This document shows positions 1 to 5,937 of a stretch of 13,529 nt of DNA, piece by piece (the first letter of the stretch is position 1; each line of letters begins with the position of its first letter). The position numbers and the translations under genes were made by a program. Source of the stretch: UBA9732 sp052170315 (GTDB lineage: Bacteria; Spirochaetota; Spirochaetia; Sphaerochaetales; Sphaerochaetaceae); contig JBQNAT010000021.1 in NCBI GenBank assembly GCA_052170315.1, positions 1 through 13,529 of the forward strand, given 5' to 3'. Below the pieces are notes generated by a model. It did not search any database and was not told where the DNA came from. It saw nothing but the letters and a program-made list of their open reading frames with translations.

Positions 1-3
1 TAA

Positions 4-55
4 TTTATATAATTTCTAAGCTCTGAACTTTCTGGTGTTAACCTCTAAAGACGGG
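4..55 (+). repeat. 52-bp inverted repeat, left copy
   Basis: These 52 bases are the exact reverse complement of the last 52 bases of the window (13478-13529). The match stops at base 56 (G here, T in the other copy read on the same strand). A small internal stem is possible: TTAACC at 38-43 can pair with GGTTAA at 55-60. No ORF or known RNA is recognisable in the repeat. The right copy runs to the final base of the window, so the true repeat may be longer. It is probably a dispersed genomic repeat at which the assembly broke, or one end of an invertible or mobile segment. Confidence 0.9.
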
Positions 56-115
56 GTTAAGTATCAGTGATTATGGGCTTATTCAGAGAGTTTCATCTGT
101 AATGCTGTTTGCAGG

Positions 116-137
116 AAAAATCCATTCAGGGATTTTT
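116..137. terminator. Candidate weak terminator hairpin
   Basis: AAAAATCC at 116-123 and GGATTTTT at 130-137 form an 8-bp perfect inverted repeat around a 6-base loop, with U-rich sequence on both strands. Only three of the eight pairs are G-C, so the hairpin is weak. It could end a gene lying to the left of the window, or insulate the promoter at 206-234. The rest of bases 56-205 shows nothing I can name. Confidence 0.3.
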
Positions 138-205
138 AATAGAGCTTTAGTACTAACTTTTTGAAATGATGTGTTAGCTTTGAACACCTAAAAATAAATG
201 CATCC

Positions 206-234
206 TTGCCCAAAGCAATGTTCAATAGTATTAT
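206..234 (+). promoter_or_regulatory. Promoter of the coiled-coil membrane protein gene
   Basis: A -35-like TTGCCC at 206-211 is separated by exactly 17 bases from a -10-like TATTAT at 229-234. Transcription would start near 241, leaving a leader of about 20 nt that carries a strong ribosome binding site, GGGAGGA, at 250-256. This is a standard housekeeping-sigma arrangement. Confidence 0.6.
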
Positions 235-263
235 TTATTTAACCTTTACGGGAGGATAAAAAA

Positions 264-734
264 GTGAAAGAGATTCTTATCGGTTTTGGAATAGGCCTTG
301 TAATAGCCATAATTGTTTATCTTTGGCAGCACATAGGTAAAAATGATATGGAAAAGAGGAATAAGGCAGAGATTGCACGTCTAAAGAATCTTCTTGCTGA
401 CAGAATGGATCTTGAATCGGAAGGTTTGTCCAAACTTAAGAAAGAAAACGAAGAACTTAAGAACGCAAATGAAAACCTGCGGATAACAAATGCTAACCTG
501 TCACAAAAACCGGGCCGCGCAGAGGTTCAGAGGCTTCATATCTACCAACAGGCTGTAGACCGCCTTGTTATCAACAGCCCGGGCTTCGGGGCCGCTTGGC
601 AGAGCGCACTAAAGGAAAGCGAGGAAGAGTTCGCAAAGACTTATACCGGAACACAGGCTTTCTGGAAGAAAATACTGCCGGGAAAGACAAATGCAAAACT
701 CATTTCCAATAATGATGTTGTTGATGAACAGTAA
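264..734 (+). CDS. Membrane-anchored coiled-coil protein of unknown function
   Basis: I do not recognise this 156-residue protein. It has one N-terminal hydrophobic segment (about residues 4-21, glycine- and isoleucine-rich), then a highly charged Lys/Glu-rich stretch at about 28-80 with heptad-like leucine spacing, which suggests a coiled coil. A conserved-looking globular tail follows (about 85-140) with aromatic and Gly-Phe-Gly features near 107-112. The layout suggests a protein held by one membrane helix with its body in the cytoplasm, but the topology is inferred. The start is GTG at 264, supported by GGGAGGA seven bases upstream. It stands alone between its own promoter and the tRNA gene. 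The shape resembles small envelope or division-associated proteins such as YhcB, but I see no sequence evidence for that link. Confidence 0.8.
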   Translation: MKEILIGFGIGLVIAIIVYLWQHIGKNDMEKRNKAEIARLKNLLADRMDLESEGLSKLKKENEELKNANENLRITNANLSQKPGRAEVQRLHIYQQAVDRLVINSPGFGAAWQSALKESEEEFAKTYTGTQAFWKKILPGKTNAKLISNNDVVDEQ

Positions 735-758
735 TAATTGACCAAATACCGTCAATTA
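735..758. repeat. 8-bp palindrome overlapping the tRNA promoter
   Basis: TAATTGAC at 735-742 is the perfect reverse complement of GTCAATTA at 751-758, with an 8-base spacer. It begins at the base after the stop codon of the upstream gene and covers the -35 of the tRNA promoter. It could be a weak transcript-end hairpin, although no U-tract follows, or an operator. Confidence 0.5.
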
Positions 759-765
759 ACATAAA
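738..765 (+). promoter_or_regulatory. Probable promoter of tRNA-Leu
   Basis: TTGACC at 738-743 (near-consensus -35) and CATAAA at 760-765 (moderate -10) are 16 bases apart. Initiation would fall near 772, about five bases before the mature 5' end of the tRNA. Confidence 0.45.
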
Positions 766-776
766 CTGCGTCTGTT

Positions 777-859
777 GCCATGGTGGTGGAAAGGTAGACA
801 CTGGGGACTTAAAATCCCCTGGCTGTAAAGCCGTATGGGTTCAAGTCCCATCCGTGGTA
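777..859 (+). tRNA. tRNA-Leu (anticodon UAA)
   Basis: The sequence folds as a class II tRNA of 83 nt. The acceptor stem GCCATGG (777-783) pairs with CCGTGGT (852-858), including two G-U pairs, and A859 is the discriminator base. The D-arm stem is GTG/CAC (786-788 with 799-801). The anticodon stem is GGGGA/TCCCC (803-807 with 815-819), and its loop is CTTAAAA with anticodon TAA at 810-812. A long variable arm of the leucine type follows, then a T-arm with ATGGG/CCCAT around TTCAAGT. The 3' CCA is not encoded (the next bases are A and T), so it must be added after transcription. The tRNA reads UUA codons. Confidence 0.96.
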
Positions 860-955
860 ATAGATAACTTATTACTTTCAAATGACTTAATAATTTTATT
901 ACGCTCTTTTTAAGAACCCAAAGACGAACAAAAGAACACCTTCTAAAAGACTTTG

Positions 956-975
956 CAAGTTGGCAAGACAACTTG
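956..975. terminator. Candidate hairpin beyond alkD and tRNA-Leu
   Basis: CAAGTTG at 956-962 and CAACTTG at 969-975 make a perfect 7-bp stem with a 6-base loop. It lies about 20 bases past the stop codon of the minus-strand alkD gene and about 100 bases past the tRNA. Sequence on both sides is only moderately U-rich, so termination efficiency is uncertain. It is the only hairpin I see between these converging transcription units. Confidence 0.4.
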
Positions 976-996
976 GCTATTAATAATTTTAGGGCA

Positions 997-1698
997 TTAT
1001 TGATTTTTTACTTGATGAGGAGTCTTATTTTTGAGAGTTCTCAGATACTCTTTTTGCTCTGCCGTTATTCGGTAGCTTTCCAGGGCTTTCTGTATTGTTT
1101 TATTATGGACCCGCATATCAAGAAGACCTCTTTCCAGATATGGGATGGTATCGTTCCACTGTTTAGCCAGTGCGGTGGCAAAAAACCACGCTGTCATCAT
1201 GTTTACGTAGTACTCATCACTGTGAACAGAGGCGGGAATTCCCAGATACTCGGGTCTGAAAGAATCGTCCAGAAAATGAGTCAGAAGCATTTCCATTCCG
1301 AAACGGCAGGTATAAGGCTTCGGCGACGCTACCCATTTTCTAATTTCAGGTAGAAGTGTGTCCCGGTTTTTCCTGAAAACCTTCAGTGAAAGGATGTCAC
1401 ACACCGCCCAGTTGTCAACATAAGGAAGGAAGGTGTCCACAGCTTTTATGCAAACACCATAATCTCCAATTTCGGAAACCAGAAGCGAATGAAGCATGTT
1501 TTCATCGTAGAGACCATGCGGCAGTCTCTTAAGAAAAGCCTCGGCTTCAACGCTGCCTGAATATGTTTTAGCAAGCTTACGCAAAGCCGGAACCCGTATG
1601 CCAAGTATGGTATCTTTGCTTATTTCGGGTATCAGTTTGCTCTGAAATTCAGCATACCTGCTGTCTTTTAGTGAAAACAATGCTTCATCAAGCTTCAA
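997..1698 (-). CDS. alkD: DNA alkylation repair glycosylase, AlkD family
   Basis: The 233-residue protein matches the AlkD/AlkC HEAT-like-repeat DNA glycosylases, which excise N3- and N7-alkylated purines without base flipping. Family features include GLYDENMLHSLL (about 62-73), VDNWAVCD (94-101), CRFGMEMLL (131-139) and a C-terminal NKTIQKALESYR-type helix. W97, D101 and R132 sit where the catalytic Trp/Asp/Arg of Bacillus cereus AlkD are expected; this assignment rests on motif and spacing. The start is TTG at 1698: AGGAGGA (1706-1712) lies seven bases upstream and overlaps the stop codon of the RclA-like gene, so the two are translationally close. It is the last gene of the minus-strand operon. 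Length is normal for the family, and alkD is a family-level symbol. Confidence 0.88.
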   Translation of the reverse strand: MKLDEALFSLKDSRYAEFQSKLIPEISKDTILGIRVPALRKLAKTYSGSVEAEAFLKRLPHGLYDENMLHSLLVSEIGDYGVCIKAVDTFLPYVDNWAVCDILSLKVFRKNRDTLLPEIRKWVASPKPYTCRFGMEMLLTHFLDDSFRPEYLGIPASVHSDEYYVNMMTAWFFATALAKQWNDTIPYLERGLLDMRVHNKTIQKALESYRITAEQKEYLRTLKNKTPHQVKNQ

Positions 1699-1710
1699 AA
1701 TACAGTCCTC

Positions 1711-3063
1711 CTAAAGCGCAAACAAATCATTAAGGCCTTCTGCCATAGTGGGATGTGTATAGATAAAATCTCTTAGAACCGTGTATTTAAGGCCATTGTC
1801 CATCGCAAGCTTTATCATGTTGATAAGCTCATGGGATTCGGGGCAGAAAAGAGCCGCTCCAAGGATATGCTCCGTACCGGGGTCAACAAGAGCTTTCAGC
1901 ATTCCTATAGGCTTTCTGATTACCTTTGCTTTCGGAATTTCAGCCGTATTCATTTTCATAACCTTAAAATCAAGACCTTTTGCCTGAACTTCCTTTTCAC
2001 CAAGACCCACCTTTGAGAACGGCGGGTCAATGAAAACGGAATATGAGAAAGCTCCGCGGTTTTCGGTTGTTCTGAAGCCGTTTCCGGACATGTCGGAAAG
2101 AATTATTCTGCTGTCATCAAGTGAGATGTAGGTAAACTGGAGCTTGCCGCGGACGTCTCCCGCAGCCCATATGTTGCTTATGTTTGTTCTTAAATGCTCA
2201 TCCGTATCAACGGCCTTGCGCTCTGTAAGCTTTATACCTGCATTTTCAGCATTAAGAGTATCGGTGTTTGCCCTTCTACCGGTTGCAACCAAAATGGCAT
2301 CGGAATCAACGGACCGCTCTTCTCCGTCACGTGTGAAAAGAACCGTCCCTCCGTCAAATTCCGTGATTTCGGCTCCTGTTATTACAGCAACACCCTTGGA
2401 ATCCAGCATTTTGCGTATGCTCAGGGCAATGTCTTCGTCCTCTCGTGGAAGGAAAACAGGGCCGTCCTGAATTATTGTAACGCTGCTTCCGAAATTGGCA
2501 TACATGCAGGCAAATTCCAAACCTATGTAACCGCCTCCGATTATTGAAAGCCTCCCCGGAAGAGTATCCGAATTCATTATGGTTTCAGAGAAAAAAACTT
2601 TAGGGTTGCCTTCAAGCCCCTTAATGGCAGGGCTTACGGGTCTTGAACCTGTGTTGATAACAAACTTTGATGCCGTAAGCGTTGAAACGCTGCCGTCAGC
2701 AAAATGCACTTCCACGGCGTTTTTATCCTTAAATGAAGCCTCTCCGTCAATGATTTTAACACCTGCGTTAATCAGTTTGTTGTAGTTTGCCTCCCTAAGA
2801 GCGCCCGTAAGCTGTCTCTTTTGCTCAATTGCCGTTTTATAATAAGCAGCCTCCTCCTCAAAACCGCCCGCTGGGACACACGCGGAAGCATCCGTTATGA
2901 GACGCTTGGAAGGTATGCATCCCACGTTTATGCAGGTTCCGCCGTACATTGCAGAGTCCTTTTCTATAAGGGCAACCTTTTCACCCTTCATTGCAAGCTT
3001 TCCCGCGATTGTTTTTCCGGCTTTTCCGAAGCCTATTATGATTGTATCGAAATCTGTTTTCAT
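1711..3063 (-). CDS. rclA: RclA-like FAD pyridine nucleotide-disulfide oxidoreductase
   Basis: This 450-residue protein belongs to the class I flavoprotein disulfide reductases and most resembles E. coli RclA (YkgC), a Cu(II)-linked NADH oxidoreductase used against hypochlorous stress. Visible features are the FAD site GFGKAG (11-16), the redox pair C44/C49 in GGTCINVGC, a second Rossmann motif GGGYIGLEFA, the FAD motif IWAAGDV, FTYISLDD, and a C-terminal THPTMAEGLNDLF. The last two motifs are characteristic of RclA rather than dihydrolipoamide dehydrogenase. The frame can be extended to a TTG at 3084, but ATG at 3063 has AGGA about nine bases upstream and matches the family N-terminus. It follows the esterase by 43 bp and precedes alkD by 12 bp. 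A mercuric-reductase-like role is the main alternative; no MerA heavy-metal domain is present. Confidence 0.88.
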   Translation of the reverse strand: MKTDFDTIIIGFGKAGKTIAGKLAMKGEKVALIEKDSAMYGGTCINVGCIPSKRLITDASACVPAGGFEEEAAYYKTAIEQKRQLTGALREANYNKLINAGVKIIDGEASFKDKNAVEVHFADGSVSTLTASKFVINTGSRPVSPAIKGLEGNPKVFFSETIMNSDTLPGRLSIIGGGYIGLEFACMYANFGSSVTIIQDGPVFLPREDEDIALSIRKMLDSKGVAVITGAEITEFDGGTVLFTRDGEERSVDSDAILVATGRRANTDTLNAENAGIKLTERKAVDTDEHLRTNISNIWAAGDVRGKLQFTYISLDDSRIILSDMSGNGFRTTENRGAFSYSVFIDPPFSKVGLGEKEVQAKGLDFKVMKMNTAEIPKAKVIRKPIGMLKALVDPGTEHILGAALFCPESHELINMIKLAMDNGLKYTVLRDFIYTHPTMAEGLNDLFAL

Positions 3064-3106
3064 TATAATTTTTCCTATTAACAAGTTTTAATAAGTACTG
3101 AACAGT

Positions 3107-4138
3107 CTATCCCTTTTGAACCGCGTTTTCAACGATGTAATTATCCGGCAGAGGCTTTAAAGTTTCGCGGAAAAATGTTTTCTGCGCGTATTTAAAAGTT
3201 TCGTAAAGGAAGGCCCTTGCTTCTCTTGCGGGCTTTGACATGTAAGCAATCATGTCAAAGCCGTGATAACAGCCTTTGAACTCTCGGATGAAAACAGGAA
3301 TTCCGGCTTTTTTCAGCCCGTCAAAAAAAGCTAAAGTTTCATCGTAGAAGGGCTCGACATCACCTACATAGGTGCATGCCGGCGGAAGATTCGAAAAGTT
3401 CAGGGTACGTGAAGGCGCGGCGTAGATTGGAACTTCGTCGCCCGAAATAGAGCCCAGATAGAGCTTCCAGCCCTCACGGTTGGACCTTGTGTTCCATACC
3501 GGAGCATCGTTTTCCTTTGAAGAAGCAGTGACTTCCCTGTCGTCCAACATGGGATAAAGGGGAAACTGGAAGGCAATGGGGATACTTCCGTGGTCCCGGT
3601 TGTAAAGGCACAGTGCCGCGGTGAGGCCTCCTCCGGCGCTGTCTCCGCCTACAAAAATCTGACTTTTATCAATTCCAAGCTCTTCGGAGTGTTCATACAT
3701 CCAGCAAAGAGCAAGGTTGCAGTCGTCAAGGGCTGCCGGATACGGGGATTCGGTTGAGCGTATATAGTCAGGAAGCACAGCAACGCAAGAGCCGTCCTGA
3801 CAGAAAATATCGGCAAACGTGAAGTCCGTTTCGGGGATGCCTGTAGCGTAGCCTCCGCCGTGTATCCATAAAAGGCCCGTGTGGCGTTCGGAGGCTTTGT
3901 AATTGCTTTTTGCTCTGCATATCAAAAGACGCAGCCCGCTTCCGTTTGAACGTTTTGCCCAGGCAGTCTCCGCGACGGTCTTGCGCGAAAGCCAGTGACC
4001 CTTTATGAATTTGGAAAGGATTCTGTTTTTCCTCATGAAGGTTTTGTCCGTTGAATAAGGAAGTATTTTACGGTAGGCGACTCCAATAAGCCTTATGCTT
4101 CTGTTTAATTCGTTACCGCTGACTTTATACCTGCTCAT
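3107..4138 (-). CDS. Alpha/beta hydrolase, HSL-family esterase/lipase
   Basis: This 343-residue protein has the marks of the hormone-sensitive-lipase (bacterial family IV) esterases, which hydrolyse short-chain acyl esters. It has the oxyanion motif HGGGY (93-97), the nucleophile motif GDSAG (165-169, Ser167), a probable acid Asp260 in the segment equivalent to DPLRDE, and His292 in YHGF. The usual DYRLAPE segment is changed to DYIRSTES (124-131), which may alter the active-site rim. No signal peptide is seen, so it is probably cytoplasmic. Its ATG overlaps the TGA of tcdA by four bases (ATGA), which indicates translational coupling. The physiological substrate cannot be told from the sequence. 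Confidence 0.87.
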   Translation of the reverse strand: MSRYKVSGNELNRSIRLIGVAYRKILPYSTDKTFMRKNRILSKFIKGHWLSRKTVAETAWAKRSNGSGLRLLICRAKSNYKASERHTGLLWIHGGGYATGIPETDFTFADIFCQDGSCVAVLPDYIRSTESPYPAALDDCNLALCWMYEHSEELGIDKSQIFVGGDSAGGGLTAALCLYNRDHGSIPIAFQFPLYPMLDDREVTASSKENDAPVWNTRSNREGWKLYLGSISGDEVPIYAAPSRTLNFSNLPPACTYVGDVEPFYDETLAFFDGLKKAGIPVFIREFKGCYHGFDMIAYMSKPAREARAFLYETFKYAQKTFFRETLKPLPDNYIVENAVQKG

Positions 4139-4848
4139 CTGCCGTACCCCGTCAAATCGCGTATGACTTCAGAAGCTATTAAAAGACCTGCGCTGGACGG
4201 CACAAAGGAGCTGCTGCCGGGTACGCGTTTTCCGACATCTGAAGAGACTTCATCAGATGAAGAAACGGGCTCTTCAGTTGAAAACACGCATTTCAGGCTT
4301 TTAACGCCTCTTTTGCGCAGTTCAAATCTCATCACACGTGCAAGAGGACATACGGAGGTCTTGTAAATATCGGCAACCTTCAGCAGGGAAGGAGATATCT
4401 TGTTGCCGGCGCCCATACTGCTTATTATCGGAACTCCAATAGCCTGGGAACGCATTATTATCTCAATTTTTCCGGTAACATTATCAATGCAGTCTACCAC
4501 ATAGTCATATTTTGAAAAGTCAAAAGAAGAAGCGGTTTCAGGGGTTAAGAACACCCTGTGAGATGTAATTTCACATGAAGGGTTTATGTCAAGAAAGCGT
4601 TCCCTGGCCACATCAACCTTGGCTCTTCCCAAGGTTGAATGCAGGGCTATTATCTGGCGGTTAAGATTGGAAAGGCTTACTGTGTCGTTATCCACAATAT
4701 CCAGCGCCCCTATGCCCGAGCGCACCAGAGCTTCCGCCGCGAAACCTCCTACTCCGCCTATACCGAAGACGATAACACGGGAGGAATAGAGTTTTTCCAT
4801 GCGGGTCATGCCGAAAATCATGCGTGTGCGTTCAAACTGGTCATCCAT
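4135..4848 (-). CDS. tcdA: tRNA threonylcarbamoyladenosine dehydratase (ThiF/E1-like)
   Basis: The 237-residue protein is an E1/ThiF-fold enzyme of the TcdA (CsdL/YgdL) branch. TcdA uses ATP to cyclise t6A to ct6A at position 37 of tRNAs that read ANN codons. Evidence: the start region DQFERTRMIFG, the nucleotide-binding loop FGIGGVGG (28-35), DNDTVSLSNLNRQ (53-65), the family-typical SSMGAGNKISP (143-153), and CVFSTEEPV (187-195), the TcdA signature near the C-terminus. ATG at 4848 is preferred: GGAG (4855-4858 on the plus strand) lies six bases upstream. The in-frame TTG at 4860 overlaps that site. It lies 12 bp after the hydrolase gene and overlaps the esterase by four bases. Confidence 0.9.
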   Translation of the reverse strand: MDDQFERTRMIFGMTRMEKLYSSRVIVFGIGGVGGFAAEALVRSGIGALDIVDNDTVSLSNLNRQIIALHSTLGRAKVDVARERFLDINPSCEITSHRVFLTPETASSFDFSKYDYVVDCIDNVTGKIEIIMRSQAIGVPIISSMGAGNKISPSLLKVADIYKTSVCPLARVMRFELRKRGVKSLKCVFSTEEPVSSSDEVSSDVGKRVPGSSSFVPSSAGLLIASEVIRDLTGYGR

Positions 4849-4860
4849 ACGTTTCTCCAA

Positions 4861-5832
4861 TCAGCAGTCAGTTCGGGAAGAAGCCATGAAGTTAAGTATT
4901 TTGCTCCAGATTTCTTCATCCTGACATGTCATCCTATAAAAGTCCCTGCTGTCCATATAGGCCTGTTTTTCTTCAAGAGTTTTCAGTTTTTTCTTCTTTA
5001 TAAGCGTATGATACTCGGAAAATGTGTTTCTCATGTATTCTGCCGCATCTTTAGTATAGTTTGGGTTGTGCCCCTTTCCGTCAACTGAAAGGAAAAAGAC
5101 TTTCGGGTTTGAAACGTTTGCCTTTACATATTCAAGACCTGCTTTTATATCAATCATGCAGTCATCCTTTGACTGGATAAAGAAAACAGGAACATTTGTG
5201 GTTTTCAGTACATCTGTGCCGTTACAGTCCGCGTAATCGGGATTTGCCCTGCGCTCGAACTTCATTACGGAATTCTTAATAAGGCGCGTTTTTCCACCAA
5301 AACCTTTATCCAGATACACGCTAAGGCTTAAAAACGATGAAATAACTGTAATCGAACAGATATTTGCAGGCCTGAAGGCCAGGATATTCCCAACGGCGTA
5401 ACCGCCCCACGAGTGTCCTATCATATCCAGTTTCCTGCCGCGCAGGCTTTCATCTGAAGCGATGTAGTCCATACAGGAAACAAGTACGTTTAAAGACTCG
5501 GTAAGGCCTCTTATGTCAGCGCCTTCGGAATCGAAACAGCCTGTATTGTCATAAGAAAAAACCTCATAACCTTCACTGCAAAGCCGTTCTATTTCGCGCA
5601 TATACGAACGGTGACCGCCGCCAAGGCCGTGGCAGAAAATCACCAGATTCGCCTTTGTAGGATTTGGATAGGAATAAATATTCCCTTTTATCAGATTACC
5701 CTGTTTTGTCCTGAATTCAAGAGGCTCGGCCTGAAGCCCGGGGAAATCCCTGTATGAAAAATAATGAATTATATGGTCGTCATCATACCGCCTGATGAAA
5801 GTTTTTTTATATATCATTGAAGCTATGCTCAC
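4861..5832 (-). CDS. Alpha/beta hydrolase (serine esterase/acyl-hydrolase type)
   Basis: Numbered from GTG at 5832, the protein has 323 residues. It shows an oxyanion-type HGLGGG (68-73), the nucleophile elbow GHSWGG (139-144, Ser141), an acidic pair QSKDD with a likely Asp223/224, and His255 in GKGHNP. The combination suggests a peptidase-S9-like or DUF-type hydrolase of the BAAT/dienelactone group; the substrate is unknown. No signal peptide is evident. The frame opens further to ATG 5871, but that codon has no ribosome binding site and lies within a predicted promoter. GTG 5832 has GGAGG five bases upstream. It is the first gene of the five-gene minus-strand operon, and its stop is 12 bp from the tcdA start. 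Confidence 0.83.
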   Translation of the reverse strand: MSIASMIYKKTFIRRYDDDHIIHYFSYRDFPGLQAEPLEFRTKQGNLIKGNIYSYPNPTKANLVIFCHGLGGGHRSYMREIERLCSEGYEVFSYDNTGCFDSEGADIRGLTESLNVLVSCMDYIASDESLRGRKLDMIGHSWGGYAVGNILAFRPANICSITVISSFLSLSVYLDKGFGGKTRLIKNSVMKFERRANPDYADCNGTDVLKTTNVPVFFIQSKDDCMIDIKAGLEYVKANVSNPKVFFLSVDGKGHNPNYTKDAAEYMRNTFSEYHTLIKKKKLKTLEEKQAYMDSRDFYRMTCQDEEIWSKILNFMASSRTDC

Positions 5833-5837
5833 GCGAA

Positions 5838-5842
5838 CCTCC
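5838..5842 (-). promoter_or_regulatory. Ribosome binding site deciding the GTG start at 5832
   Basis: On the minus strand GGAGG lies five bases before GTG 5832. The longer ATG start at 5871 has no such site. This places the true N-terminus 13 residues inside the longest open frame. Confidence 0.65.
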
Positions 5843-5853
5843 GCATTAAACCA

Positions 5854-5882
5854 ATAATAGTAAAGAATCATATCAATATCAA
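5854..5882 (-). promoter_or_regulatory. Promoter of the five-gene minus-strand operon
   Basis: On the minus strand TTGATA (5877-5882) and TATTAT (5854-5859) are separated by exactly 17 bases, close to the housekeeping consensus. Initiation near 5847 would leave a leader of about 15 nt carrying the GGAGG site and GTG start. A second, poorer candidate on the same strand is TTGCAC with TATGAT 18 bases away, slightly upstream. Confidence 0.6.
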
Positions 5883-5902
5883 ATATGAAGGTGCAAAACC
5901 TG

Positions 5903-5931
5903 TTGCCCCAAAGTAAATTTTTAAATAATTT
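5903..5931 (+). promoter_or_regulatory. Candidate promoter of the nnrE-nnrD/ABC exporter operon
   Basis: TTGCCC (5903-5908) is followed after 17 bases by TAATTT (5926-5931). The same -35 hexamer is seen in the promoter at 206. Initiation would fall about seven bases downstream, essentially on the ATG at 5938. No Shine-Dalgarno sequence lies between, so the mRNA may be leaderless. The divergent minus-strand promoter is only about 20 bp away, so the two could affect each other. Confidence 0.45.
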
Positions 5932-5937
5932 ATAACT

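Noticed and set aside
756..971. 71-codon minus-strand open frame across the tRNA region
   Set aside because: It covers a complete tRNA-Leu gene and its product has no recognisable features; it is a chance frame.
973..1353. 126-codon plus-strand frame opposite alkD
   Set aside because: It lies antisense to a clear AlkD-family gene and its translation shows no domain.
3064..3084. TTG start at 3084 for the RclA-like gene
   Set aside because: It adds seven residues not seen in RclA, while ATG 3063 has an AGGA site and aligns with the family start.
4849..4860. TTG start at 4860 for tcdA
   Set aside because: The TTG overlaps the GGAG ribosome binding site itself; ATG 4848 is correctly spaced and fits the family N-terminus.
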